Below, in pieces: positions 1 through 9,100 of a DNA stretch of 64,000 nt. Source of the stretch: Microbacterium flavum (GTDB lineage Bacteria > Actinomycetota > Actinomycetes > Actinomycetales > Microbacteriaceae); assembly GCF_018717645.1 (NCBI RefSeq), contig NZ_JAFLHG010000006.1, positions 124,001-188,000 of the forward strand, written 5' to 3'. The notes under the pieces are model-generated. The model was given only the letters and a program-made list of their open reading frames with translations, was not told the DNA's origin and did not search any database. Each line of letters opens with the position of its first letter. The first letter of the stretch is position 1. Position numbers and translations under genes: made by a program.

Positions 1-93
1 CCCCGCGACTGCGATGAGCCCGGTCGCGAGTGTGATGGCGGCTCCGATGCCGTTGAACGTGAGATTCGCGTAGTCGACCCAGTCACGGTTCAC
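1..93 (-). CDS. Partial small membrane protein, N-terminus only
   Basis: A GTG at 91-93 opens a frame that reads 31 codons without a stop to the window edge, beginning MNRDWVDYANLTF. A hydrophobic stretch, GIGAAITLATGLIAVAG, follows and looks like a first membrane segment. The rest of the gene lies outside the window, so its family cannot be named. It is divergent from the lipoprotein gene at 195. Confidence 0.5.
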   Translation of the reverse strand, partial: MNRDWVDYANLTFNGIGAAITLATGLIAVAG

Positions 94-194
94 GCGGTCA
101 GGTTAGCGCCCCTGGTCACACGTGCGCACGCAGCCGGATCGCGGCGTCGACGCGAGTCTCGACCCGCGTCGACGGCACCTGCTACGTTCAGCGC

Positions 195-593
195 ATGCGC
201 CACCCGGGACGCCTGGTTGTGATCTTGGCTCTGGCCTTGGGATGCACGTCCTGCGCGACGCCGCAGGTCTCGTATCCGGAGTTCAGCCGTGAGCAGACCG
301 CCGCGGACCTTCCGCAGGCGCTCGCCGAGTCGGGTGACGGCAGCGTCGATCTCGCGACTGTCCGGCACGTCGGCGACGTGGACGGCTACGACGTGTATTT
401 GGCCCGCGGTCGAGAAGCGGAGAACACCATCTGCGTCGCGATCGTGAAGGACGGCGAGTGGGAGTCCACGGGATGTGGGGGCAACGGCGTCACCGTGACG
501 ACTCGTTCCGGCGCCAAGGTCGAGGCTGGTGGCATCCGAACCGGCGAAGACGAAGAGAACGCGCTTTCTGACAGCGTGCGTGTCGTGGGCTGA
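195..593 (+). CDS. Small secreted lipoprotein of unknown function
   Basis: This 132-residue protein opens with a short basic stretch (MRHPGR) and a hydrophobic core ending in a lipobox-like ALGC with Cys17; Cys20 is an alternative lipidation site. It should be exported and anchored to the outer face of the membrane. Mature residues about 25-130 are polar and beta-rich, with Cys80 and Cys94 as a possible disulfide pair. I recognise no domain. It faces the nucleotidyltransferase remnant convergently with about 70 bases between them, so it is probably a single-gene unit. Confidence 0.65.
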   Translation: MRHPGRLVVILALALGCTSCATPQVSYPEFSREQTAADLPQALAESGDGSVDLATVRHVGDVDGYDVYLARGREAENTICVAIVKDGEWESTGCGGNGVTVTTRSGAKVEAGGIRTGEDEENALSDSVRVVG

Positions 594-665
594 CAGGTCT
601 TGGCTGACCGCTAGCCGTCCTTCTCCGTCGCCGTCCGACGCCCGATCTTCATCAGCAATAGCCGC

Positions 666-1220
666 TCAATCCAGCGGGTCGGCGGCAGTGGACGCGGACG
701 AGAAAGCGCGGAGCGCGCGCTCGACCTCGGGGTCACCCGGGTAGGTGATCTGTTCGAGTCGTTCGGCAGCGAGGCGCTGGCGGCCCGGGTCGCCGCTCGC
801 CAGCTCGTCCAGCGCATCATTGCGATAGATCCGGAGGAAGTGGTTCTGGAAGTCCAGGGCGTCCCCGCGCATCCCGCGAAGGATCGACCTCTCCGCGTCG
901 GACTCGGGGACGAGATAGTGCCACCTGTTTCGGCACCATTCGTGCACGTCGTGGACGAGAAGCGCCCACGCGTCTCCGATCAGATCGGCGTACATCGACG
1001 CCGACGCCGCCTTATTGGGAACGTAGACCCGGAATCGTCGCGCGACGAGTGCCGTCGCCGTCCAGCCGACCGTGGCGACGAGCAGTTTCGTGCTGGGCGT
1101 GCCGGGACCGGCGGGGCCCGGGATGAGCCACTGATCGAACCCGTAGAACTCGCCCATCGGCTCGATGTGCTCCAGTGGGTAGGCGATCCGAGCATCGCGC
1201 TGAGCGGGAGCGGAATAGCC
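666..1220 (-). pseudogene. C-terminal half of nucleotidyltransferase, cut off by in-frame TAA
   Basis: This frame continues directly from the upstream half after a TAA at 1221-1223, with no frameshift. It reads 184 codons from GYSAPAQRD to a stop at 666. The segment around VYVPNKAAS and the later helix-rich region resemble the C-terminal helical domain that follows the catalytic domain in aminoglycoside-adenylyltransferase-like proteins. An internal ATG at 1157 could start a 163-residue protein but has no clear ribosome binding site. The likeliest reading is a gene broken by one nonsense mutation; a sequencing error or readthrough cannot be excluded. Confidence 0.6.
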
Positions 1221-1652
1221 TTAGTACGGCGTATGGATGACGTTCCGCACGTACGTCGTCGATTCGAATTCGGTGAGTGTGTCGCGGATGTCGGCGCCGA
1301 AGAGGGGTCGACAGGTGAGTTTCAGATCCAGCGCGGCATCCAGCGCGGTGTCGTCGTACAGCCTGTTCTCACCGATCAGCATGATCTCGAGAAGGATCGG
1401 CGATGACCGCGCGCAGCTTTCGCACACCGCCTGCGCCCGCTCGAACTCCTCCAGTCCGGAGAACCGGTCCGCGAAGACGATGAGGAGGTCGAGGTCGGAC
1501 CCCTCGACAGCGTTGCCGGCGGCCCGGCTTCCGCGCAGGTAGCACCCGAGCACTCGGCCAGGGAGGTGCTCGTCGAACGCGGCCTGAACGTCGAGGACGA
1601 TGGCATCGCAGCGCTCATCCCCGGTGCTGTTCAGGACGTGAGTGCGGGTCAT
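1221..1652 (-). CDS. Nucleotidyltransferase-fold protein, truncated by premature stop
   Basis: The 143-residue product carries the polymerase-beta-type nucleotidyltransferase signature: GS at residues 41-42 (LRGSRAAG) followed by the acidic pair in SDLDLL (Asp53 and Asp55), with Glu89 as a candidate third carboxylate. Proteins of this fold transfer a nucleotide to a small molecule or protein, and related enzymes adenylylate aminoglycosides. Removing the TAA at 1221-1223 would give one 327-residue frame, a plausible full length for that family. The catalytic domain is intact, so the short form might still fold. The substrate cannot be told from sequence. Confidence 0.65.
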   Translation of the reverse strand: MTRTHVLNSTGDERCDAIVLDVQAAFDEHLPGRVLGCYLRGSRAAGNAVEGSDLDLLIVFADRFSGLEEFERAQAVCESCARSSPILLEIMLIGENRLYDDTALDAALDLKLTCRPLFGADIRDTLTEFESTTYVRNVIHTPY

Positions 1653-1738
1653 TCCGCCACGCTACGCCTCGTGGGCGGGCGTGGGGCGGGAGTGTCGCGG
1701 AGACCTGCGCCCGGCGATCGTGCGCGGGGGACGACTGA

Positions 1739-2380
1739 TCATCTTCGATAGGACCGCGCGTAGTCCGGGATGTCGACTCCGGGGCGGATTCGATCGTCGC
1801 TCACGGGCTCGCCCGCCACGAGGGAGAGCGGGATGACTCCTCCCCAGATGTCTCGCTGGTAGTCCTCCTCGACGTCGAGGACTCCGTGGTTGCGCACCTT
1901 CGCCGAGACCTCTTCGAGCGGGAAGCGGACGATCCTGGTGGCGGCGAGCTCAGACGGTTTGAGCCGGCGTCCGCCGTAGCCGGGAATGATGTCCTGGAGC
2001 ACAGCGTTCATGACGCGTTCTTTGTCCTCCGCCGGTACGAGGCTGGCTCGACCGAAGATGACGACGGAGCGGTACTCGAGGCTGCAGCCGAATCCAGATC
2101 GACCGACGACCACGCCATCAGTGTGAGTGACGGCGATCGAGGCGCGTGCGCCATCTTCGATACTGGTGATCAGGCGGTTCTTGTTGCTGCCGTGGATGTA
2201 GACGTCCTCGGCGATCCGGGTGATCGATGTCGGTATCACGAGTGGCTCGCGGCCGACGATGATGCTGACATGGCAGAGCAGCGCTTCGTCGATGATGGCG
2301 TGGACGAGATCTCGATCGTAGGACCCTCGGTCCGGACGGCGGCGGATCGTGGTCCGCGCCGTGGGTGCGAAGTCGGTCAT
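1739..2380 (-). CDS. Flavin-nucleotide-binding protein, PNPOx-like split-barrel family
   Basis: The chosen ATG at 2378-2380 follows a very strong Shine-Dalgarno (AAAGGAGGAAGGC) and gives 213 residues; the frame is open further upstream but has no such signal there. The sequence has the pattern of the COG3467/Pyridox_ox_2 family: an N-terminal ALLCHVSIIVGREPLVIPTS strand region, then HGSNKNRLI, and later GRSGFGCSLEYRSVVIFG. Members bind FMN or a related cofactor and act in the cytoplasm, often with unknown substrates. The gene lies 11 bases after the dehydrogenase gene and is probably the last gene of the same transcript. Confidence 0.75.
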   Translation of the reverse strand: MTDFAPTARTTIRRRPDRGSYDRDLVHAIIDEALLCHVSIIVGREPLVIPTSITRIAEDVYIHGSNKNRLITSIEDGARASIAVTHTDGVVVGRSGFGCSLEYRSVVIFGRASLVPAEDKERVMNAVLQDIIPGYGGRRLKPSELAATRIVRFPLEEVSAKVRNHGVLDVEEDYQRDIWGGVIPLSLVAGEPVSDDRIRPGVDIPDYARSYRR

Positions 2381-2391
2381 GCCTTCCTCCT

Positions 2392-3498
2392 TTACAGATC
2401 GTTCGCGCTGCTGAGAACGGTGGTCGGATTGCGAAGCGATTGGTCGCCCTCCCACGCCTCGAGATGGTCGGGAGATTTTCCCTGCCGGAGGAACTGGAGC
2501 GTCTTGTGCAGTGAGAGGGGCACGCGCACGCCTTCGACGGCGGTGCGCTTTCGTGCCTGATAGCGACGATCGGAGGGTAACCGCGTTCCGTCCTGCTGCA
2601 GGATCCTCTCAAACAGCTTCTCGCCGTGCGCCAGATGGGCGGTCGGATCACCCGTGGGACTGAAGCGTGCGGGATCCATGGCGATGATCAGCTGGCCCCC
2701 ACAGGGCGCTCCGGTGTTCGCTGTGTCGCGTTCGCCGGCTTCGAAGCTCAGGAGGTCGCCCAGCAGAGGTCCGGTGAGCAATTCGATCATGAGCGCGATG
2801 TTCGAACCCTTCGCTCCTCCGAACGGAAGCTGGGCACCCGCCAGAGCGGTCGCGGGGTCGCGGGTGGGCTGTCCGTCGGGGCCGATAGCAGTGCCTTCGG
2901 GCAGCTGACTCCCGTCTCGGAGTCGGAGCTGAATCTCTCCGCGCGCCATCTCGCTCGATGCCTGGTCGAACGCGAGCGGCGGATGCCCCGCCCGAGGCCA
3001 GGCGAATGCCATCGGGTTGGTGCCGAACAGTGGCTGCGTGCCCCCCGCGGGTGCGACATAGGGTGCTGCCGCGACGAACGAGAAGGCGACGAGGCCTTGC
3101 TCGGCCAGCTGCTCAACCTCCGGCCAGAGCGCGACGACGCTCAGAGCGTTGTTGATCGAGAGCGCGGCGATCCCCTGCTCCTTCGCAAGCTTCGCGAGCG
3201 GCTCAATCCCGAGGGCGATGGAGAGATTCGAGAAGGTGTACTTGGCATCGACGCGCAAGACGGATGGTGCGATCTGGGACAGCTCAGGTTGCGCGTCCTT
3301 CGACGCCATTCCCGTCCGCACCCCGTTGGCGTAGAAGGACAGCCGGAACAGCCCGTGGTGCCGGCACTCGTCTCGCTCCGCGATCGTCACGGTGCGGGCG
3401 ATGGCAGACGCATGTGCGTCGCTAAATCCCTGACCCTTCATCGCGTCGTACGCGGCAGTGTGCACCTCGTCGAGAGTGAGGAGGATGTCGTCAGTCAT
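2392..3498 (-). CDS. Malate/L-lactate dehydrogenase family oxidoreductase (Ldh2 type)
   Basis: The 368-residue protein matches the Ldh_2 family of NAD(P)H-dependent 2-oxoacid or cyclic-imine reductases, which includes malate, ureidoglycolate and piperideine-2-carboxylate enzymes. Visible family marks are ECRHHGLFRLSFY near residue 44, LFGTNPMAFAWPR near 160, DQASSEMARGEI and GGAKGSNIALMIELLTGPL. Such enzymes interconvert 2-hydroxy or amino acids and 2-oxo acids in the cytoplasm. The gene sits between a transporter and a flavin-binding protein on the same strand, so the imported compound is probably its substrate or precursor. Specificity is not readable here. Confidence 0.85.
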   Translation of the reverse strand: MTDDILLTLDEVHTAAYDAMKGQGFSDAHASAIARTVTIAERDECRHHGLFRLSFYANGVRTGMASKDAQPELSQIAPSVLRVDAKYTFSNLSIALGIEPLAKLAKEQGIAALSINNALSVVALWPEVEQLAEQGLVAFSFVAAAPYVAPAGGTQPLFGTNPMAFAWPRAGHPPLAFDQASSEMARGEIQLRLRDGSQLPEGTAIGPDGQPTRDPATALAGAQLPFGGAKGSNIALMIELLTGPLLGDLLSFEAGERDTANTGAPCGGQLIIAMDPARFSPTGDPTAHLAHGEKLFERILQQDGTRLPSDRRYQARKRTAVEGVRVPLSLHKTLQFLRQGKSPDHLEAWEGDQSLRNPTTVLSSANDL

Positions 3499-3533
3499 GC
3501 GGATTCTCTTTCATGTGATGCGGCTCGGTCCGT

Positions 3534-4889
3534 TCAGGCGGAGACCGGCGTGGAGCGGGTGGGTCGTGTGTCGGCGGTGGGGTCGGTAGAACGTCGTGCC
3601 TCCCGACGAGTGACAGCCGGGGCGAGCAGCACCGAAACGGTCGAGATCACCGCCAGCCCGATGAAGTAGACAGCGATCGGAGTCCACGAACCGCCGAAGG
3701 TTGCGAGCATCCATGTGGCGATCAGCGGCGCCGTCCCTCCTGCGAGCGCGCTGCCCACCTGCGAGGCCAGGGTGATGCCGGTGTAGCGCACTCGAGTGGG
3801 GAAGAGCTCGGACAGGAAGGTGCCGAAGGTCGCGGTCACCGGCGGCCAGACGATTCCGAGGCCGATGATGACCGCTGCGTACACGCCCCAGTCCATACCG
3901 ATGTTCAGCAGCAGGAAGAAGGGAACCATGAACGCGCCCGTGGCGATCACCCCGACGAGGAATGTGCGGCGTCGCCCGAAACGGTCGGAGAGAGCGCCGG
4001 ACAGAAGGATCATGAACGTACTGACGAACGCGCCCGCCGTGACGGCGTTGAGGACGGTGGAGCGGGCGAAGTCGAGGGTGCCGGTTGTGTAGCTCACGAC
4101 GAAGGTGGCGAAAAGGTAGAAGGGTGCGACCTCGAAGACCTTCCCGCCGATCGCGACGAGCACCGAGCGCCAGTGGTCACGGAGCACCTCGACGAGGGGG
4201 AGCTTCGCCACGTCGCCGGAATCCTTCGCATCCTGGAAGGCGGGTGTTTCCGACAGGCCTTTACGAATCCACAGTCCGATGAAGACGAGGACGACACTCG
4301 CGATGAACGGCAGTCGCCATCCCCACGCGTCGAAGGCGTCCTGCGGCAGAAGGCTCACCAGAGCGAAGGCGGCGGTCGCCAGCAGCATCCCGATCGTCGC
4401 GCCAGACTGAGGCACGGCGCCATAGAAACCGCGTCGCTGGGCGGGAGCGTTCTCGAATGCCAGCAGCAGAGCGCCGCCCCATTCCCCTCCGATGGCCAGG
4501 CCTTGAATGATCCGGCACGCGAGGAGGAGCAGTGGCGCGAGGACGCCGACTTGCTCGAAGGTCGGCAGCACACCGATTGCGACCGTCGCTCCGCCCATCA
4601 AGGACAAGGTGATGACGAGCGTCTTCTTCCGCCCGACCCGGTCCCCGATGTGGGCGAACAGGATGCCGCCGAAAGGCCGCACGAAGAACGTGAGCGACAC
4701 GGTGACGTAGGACAGGATCAGCGAAAGTGCGGGGTCGTCCGTGGGGAAGAACTGCGTGTTGAAGATGAGCGCCGCCGCGGTCGCGTACAGGAAGAAGTCG
4801 AACCATTCGATCGCGCTGCCGCTGAGGCTGCCCAGCAGGACCCGGCGGGCGGTGGTGCGAGATGGAGCAGGTGCGGGCATAGCAGTCAT
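3534..4889 (-). CDS. MFS transporter, metabolite:H+ symporter type
   Basis: Start ATG 4887-4889 follows AAGGGAG; the open frame reaches further upstream but would run through the operator region. The 451-residue protein has about 12 membrane segments and begins RRVLLGSLSGSAIEWFDFFLY, the typical N-terminus of the MHS family (ShiA, ProP, KgtP). The MFS loop GDRVGRKKTL lies between helices 2 and 3. It should import an organic acid or zwitterion with protons. Position directly after a GntR regulator and before a dehydrogenase points to uptake of that enzyme's substrate. Confidence 0.88.
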   Translation of the reverse strand: MTAMPAPAPSRTTARRVLLGSLSGSAIEWFDFFLYATAAALIFNTQFFPTDDPALSLILSYVTVSLTFFVRPFGGILFAHIGDRVGRKKTLVITLSLMGGATVAIGVLPTFEQVGVLAPLLLLACRIIQGLAIGGEWGGALLLAFENAPAQRRGFYGAVPQSGATIGMLLATAAFALVSLLPQDAFDAWGWRLPFIASVVLVFIGLWIRKGLSETPAFQDAKDSGDVAKLPLVEVLRDHWRSVLVAIGGKVFEVAPFYLFATFVVSYTTGTLDFARSTVLNAVTAGAFVSTFMILLSGALSDRFGRRRTFLVGVIATGAFMVPFFLLLNIGMDWGVYAAVIIGLGIVWPPVTATFGTFLSELFPTRVRYTGITLASQVGSALAGGTAPLIATWMLATFGGSWTPIAVYFIGLAVISTVSVLLAPAVTRREARRSTDPTADTRPTRSTPVSA

Positions 4890-4939
4890 TGCGGAGACTC
4901 CCTTGATCTCGGTACACGTCGTCGCTGACCGTGCTCGAT

Positions 4940-4966
4940 CAATGTACAACGTACAACGTACAATTG
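4940..4966. promoter_or_regulatory. Operator-like triple GTACAA repeat upstream of transporter
   Basis: Three GTACAA units occur 7 bases apart, and the whole block starts CAATGTAC and ends GTACAATTG, giving a near-palindrome with outer arms. FCD-type GntR regulators commonly bind TTGTACAA-like palindromes. The block lies 50 bases upstream of the transporter start and downstream of the regulator gene, so the adjacent GntR protein is the obvious candidate ligand. Binding is inferred. Confidence 0.6.
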
Positions 4967-5038
4967 CACCCCTTGATGACGCGTGCGTCACTGAGAGGTT
5001 TCATCTTCGTTACGTGCGTCCGACGAGTAGGGCAGGCC

Positions 5039-5719
5039 TCACGCTTCGGGTCGCCCGACCCATACTCCGCGGGCATGTCCGAGGTGCCGCTTCATCAGTT
5101 GGGCAGCACCGGTCGCGTCGCCTGCCTCGACCAGATCCAGGAGCTGGCTGTGCTCCGCGGCGGTCTCCTTGAGCCGACCCTCGTCATACATCTCCTGCAA
5201 GGCAGACAGCCGAGTGAGGCCGCGCAAGCGACGCACCTCATCGACGATCATTCGATTGCCGGCGATCGCAAGAAGGCCGAGGTGGAAGATGTTGTCAGTG
5301 GTGATGTGCTCACGAAGCAGCCCCTCCGCCGCGGTGCGCTCGACCTCAGCCGCGATGGGACGCAACGCAGATACTTGCTCGGGAGTGGCGATTTCGGCGA
5401 CACGGGCCACCGTCGGCACTTCGAGCAGCGTCCGGATCGCGATGATGTCGTCCATATCGTCGTCGCTGATAGGGACGACCCGGTAGCCGCGGTTGCGTAT
5501 CGCTTCGACGTGTCCCTCTCTGACCAGATCGAGCATCGCCTCGCGAACGGGCGTCGCTGAGACACCCAACAACTGCGCCAATGCGGGGGCGGAATACACC
5601 GTGTCCGGTTTCATGGTGCCCGCGACCATCGCCTCGCGCAGCGCGTCGGTGACCCGGTCGCGGATGCTGGATCGCGCGCCGAGGTTGCGTACAAGAGGTG
5701 TCGTCTCGAGCGGGCTCAT
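5039..5719 (-). CDS. GntR-family transcriptional regulator with FCD ligand domain
   Basis: The 226-residue protein has an N-terminal winged helix (residues about 12-80, with ALAQLLGVSATPVREAMLDL and RNRGYRVVPI) and an all-helical C-terminal FCD domain (about 90-215) containing candidate metal-binding His residues such as in FHLGLLAIAGN and AAEHSQLLDLV. It should bind DNA and release it when an organic-acid-type effector binds. It is upstream of, and co-oriented with, the transporter, dehydrogenase and flavin protein, and a repeated GTACAA site lies between. It probably controls that cassette. Confidence 0.88.
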   Translation of the reverse strand: MSPLETTPLVRNLGARSSIRDRVTDALREAMVAGTMKPDTVYSAPALAQLLGVSATPVREAMLDLVREGHVEAIRNRGYRVVPISDDDMDDIIAIRTLLEVPTVARVAEIATPEQVSALRPIAAEVERTAAEGLLREHITTDNIFHLGLLAIAGNRMIVDEVRRLRGLTRLSALQEMYDEGRLKETAAEHSQLLDLVEAGDATGAAQLMKRHLGHARGVWVGRPEA

Positions 5720-5846
5720 GGTTCAGGCCTCCGATGTCGGCAGAGTTCAGTCCGACACGATCAGCGTACCGGCGACCACCCAGCACGCCGGGTCGTCGGG
5801 TTGCCGTGGAGTCCACATCTGGAAGTGACAGCCGTGCAAAACGGTG

Positions 5847-5920
5847 TGGAGGGGCTGACGGGAATCGAACCCGCGCTATCTGCTTGGGAAGCAGAAGTTC
5901 TGCCATTGAACTACAGCCCC
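5847..5920 (-). tRNA. tRNA-Gly (anticodon CCC)
   Basis: Read on the minus strand, GGGGCTG at the 5' end pairs with CAGCCCC at 5851-5857, followed by a U discriminator and an encoded CCA. The anticodon stem TCTGC/GCAGA encloses the loop TTCCCAA, giving anticodon CCC at 5886-5888. The T arm is GCGGG-TTCGATT-CCCGT. All cloverleaf parts are present. No repeat or integrase that would mark an attachment site is seen next to it. Confidence 0.95.
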
Positions 5921-6129
5921 GAAGTCGCTTCTCGATGCCGTGAGCACCGTGCGACGACTCCAGCATACAGAGCATTCCCTCGGGCGACGTCCGGGCGGCC
6001 GGGTGGGATCCCTCGGCGCGGGTCGCGACGATCGCGTCGAGATCGCCGATGTCCTCGGTATCACGTGGACCGCTCGCGCCTCCTCTCACCTGACGCACCG
6101 CGGCGGCGCGCCGGAAAGAGGAGGGCATC

Positions 6130-9100
6130 GTGTCCCACATCATCAGCATCCGCTTCGATGCGGCCGGGCCTGTCATCGAGGGGGCGGACGGTCTGCCCAG
6201 CACGGCGACGGGAGCGGTGGCGCCGACGCCGCTGACGGCTCCGGTGGCAGGGCGCGCCTCGGCGGACAGCCTCGACCACGGCTGGATACCCGACGGGGCG
6301 CTGACGGTCGACGGCGTCGACGGAGTCCTGACCTTCGGCGAATGCGCCATGGATGTCGTGCTCGCCGGAGTCACCGCCACCCGTCCGGGCGCACTCGTCT
6401 CGGGCAGCGGCATCCCGGCGGCCGTCTCCCTCTCCCCGGACGACTCCGGCGGCACGCGCGTGACGGCGGAGGTGCGCACGACGGGCGCCCCCGTCTCGCT
6501 CGACACGGTCCTTCCCGTCGGCACCGACGTGGCGCGGATCGGCGTCTGGATCGCGGGCACCGAAGCGGCCCTCGCCGTCGACGGTGTGATCGTGGCGCGA
6601 CGGCGCACGACCGCACCCGCACCGCCCGCTGCGGGCACGATCGTGCTCGGCGGCGCCCCCGCGGACGACGGCACCCCGACGGCCACCGAGGCGACGATCG
6701 TCGAGGTGACCGTCGGCGACCTGCTGGATGCCACTCAGGAGGCCGAGCTCGCACGCGCCGCATCCGACGGACTCGGCGAGATCGACAGCCTCGTCGCGAG
6801 CGGCATCGAGGGATCGCCGGGCGCGCCGACCGCGGCGCCGATGCGCCAGGGCGGGGTGAGGTGGCAGACGTTCGGGGCCGCGACCGCCTACTGGAGCGCC
6901 GCGACCGGCGCGCACCTCGTCTACGAACGCATCGGCGCGGTGCACAGCGCGCGCGGCGGAGTCCTCGGCCGCCTGGGGCTGCCGATCTCCGGCGAGTCGG
7001 GCGTCGCCGAGCTCCTCGAACGGCTCCGCGTGAAGCCCCGCGGCAAAAGCGGGTTGACGGGCTGGGACGTCCTGCAGTCGCGCGGGGTGCTCTCCCGGCA
7101 GGACACCGTGCTCCCCGCATCGGATGCCGCGCTCCGGCGCGCCTCGGCGACGGTTCGCGCCTCGGCACTCGTTCCCACAGCGAGCGCCCCCGCCGAAGCG
7201 GGCGAGCGGCATGCGGGCGCTGCAATCGGCGAGCGCCTGACCGGCCGGCGCGCCTCACGCCCGCTCGAGACGGCGCTCGGTTCCGTGTCGGTCCACAGAG
7301 GGGTCGGCGCAGCGCTGGAACGAGGCGAGATCGGCGCCGTCGAGGCATCCGTCGCCCTTCCGCAGGCCTTCCTCCGTAACGACGCTCTCTCTGCCGCGAT
7401 CACCGCGCTGCGGCCGGACACCCGCGCAGACGCACGGCCGGTGGGCGAGGACGCCGGGGGCCTCGGTGGACTCCTGGCCGACAGCGAGCGGCGGGGCGTT
7501 CCCATCCAGGTCGCCGTCGGCGATCTCGGCTACGTGATCATCGGCCCGCGGGCGCAGCTGTTCCAGCACGGCATCGTGATCGTCACGGCGAACGCGGCCG
7601 TCGAGTTGTACGACGAGATCCTGGCGCACTGGCTGCTCCTCGGCGGGACGCGCGGCTTCCTGGGGGCGCCGCGGGGCAGCCAGATCGGCATCGTCGGCGG
7701 CGCTTACGCCGACTTCGGCGGCGGGCGCATCTACTGGTCCGCCCCCACCGGTGCGCACGAAGTGCACGGGGCGATCCTGGATCGCTACTTCAACACCGAC
7801 GGGACCGATCGCGCGTTCGGCTTTCCGACGAGCGATGAGCTGGCGGTCGACGGCTTCGAGACGGCGCGGATGTCGACCTTCGAGGGCGGCATTATCTTCT
7901 GGCGGCCTGAGACGGGCGCGGTGAAGCTCGCAGGCGATTTCCTCGCCGCGTGGAACGCTGCGGACGGCATCGCGCATTACGGGCTGCCGACGACGGAGAT
8001 GCAGAAGGTCACGCGCGGCGGTGTCGAGTACCGCTGGCAGGTGTTCGACCGTGGAGTGCTGATGTGGACCGCCGATATCGGGATCTTCGACCAGCTCGCC
8101 GTGCGCATCGCCCGCGTCGCGACGGGCAACATCGATGACGGCTTCGAGCTCAGCGGTCTCATCCCCCGTGAAGACACGACGGCGGAACTCATCGTGAAGG
8201 CCTGGGTCTGGGTCGACGGCGCCGAAGTCCTGCACAAGGAGAGCGGGCACGGCGGGGCATCCATGGACTTCTCCGACTGGGAGACGGCGCCCTTCCCCGT
8301 CCGTCCCGAGACGACGGTGCGCATCCGGATCGAGGCGTGGGACTGGGATGAGATCTCGAGCAACGACCGCCTCGCCGAGCGCGACGTCACCTACACGATG
8401 GGCGGAGATCTCTGGGGTCTCACGGAGGCATCCGGCGCACACCTGAACGAGCCGTCGACGGCCAACGACTCGTCGAATGCGGATGGCGGCGACGTCACCT
8501 TCGACTACTCCATCTCGCCGCCCGTCGCCATCGAGATCGGTCGCATGCGCGAGCATCACTTCTGGCGCTTCTCGAACAAGGGCCGCGACCACCTGCCCTG
8601 GTCGATGTACAAGGAGACGTTCGTCGACATCGACGGCGACGACGTGAACTACTTCACCGATCCTCTGGATTCCTGGTACTACGACTCGCAGTACGAGAAC
8701 GTGGCGGACGGCGGCAACTGCTTCGGGTTCTCGGTGTCGGCCATCGACGCCTTCCAGCGTCGGGGCGGCGTTCCCCAGCCCCTCTCACAGCAGACGAGCA
8801 ACCGCGTCGACGACAAGAACTGGCGCCTCATCAACCGGGGACAGGGCAGTCAGAAGGCGGCGAGCGTCGTCCTCTACAAGATCGGCGCCAAGCTCGAGCC
8901 GGACTTCTGCGACCCGCGCCGGGTGTGGGCCCGGGTGAAGGCGAGGACGGATGCCGGGACGCCGATCACCCTCTCCCTGCGCGGCTACGACGACGCGAAG
9001 GACGCGGGAGTCGGCCACGCCGTGATCGCGCACCGATGCGAGCAGACCGGCGACGGAGCCCGTCGCATCTACATCGCCGACTCGAATGTGCCGTACGGCC

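Noticed and set aside
5847..6130. tRNA-Gly region as phage or island attachment site
   Set aside because: No integrase, no direct repeat of the tRNA 3' end and no mobile genes are seen in the window.
5346..6734. Long minus-strand reading frame over the tRNA and giant gene start
   Set aside because: It runs antisense to the tRNA and the LGFP gene, has no ribosome binding site and shows a low-complexity Ser/Arg-rich composition typical of shadow frames in high-GC DNA.
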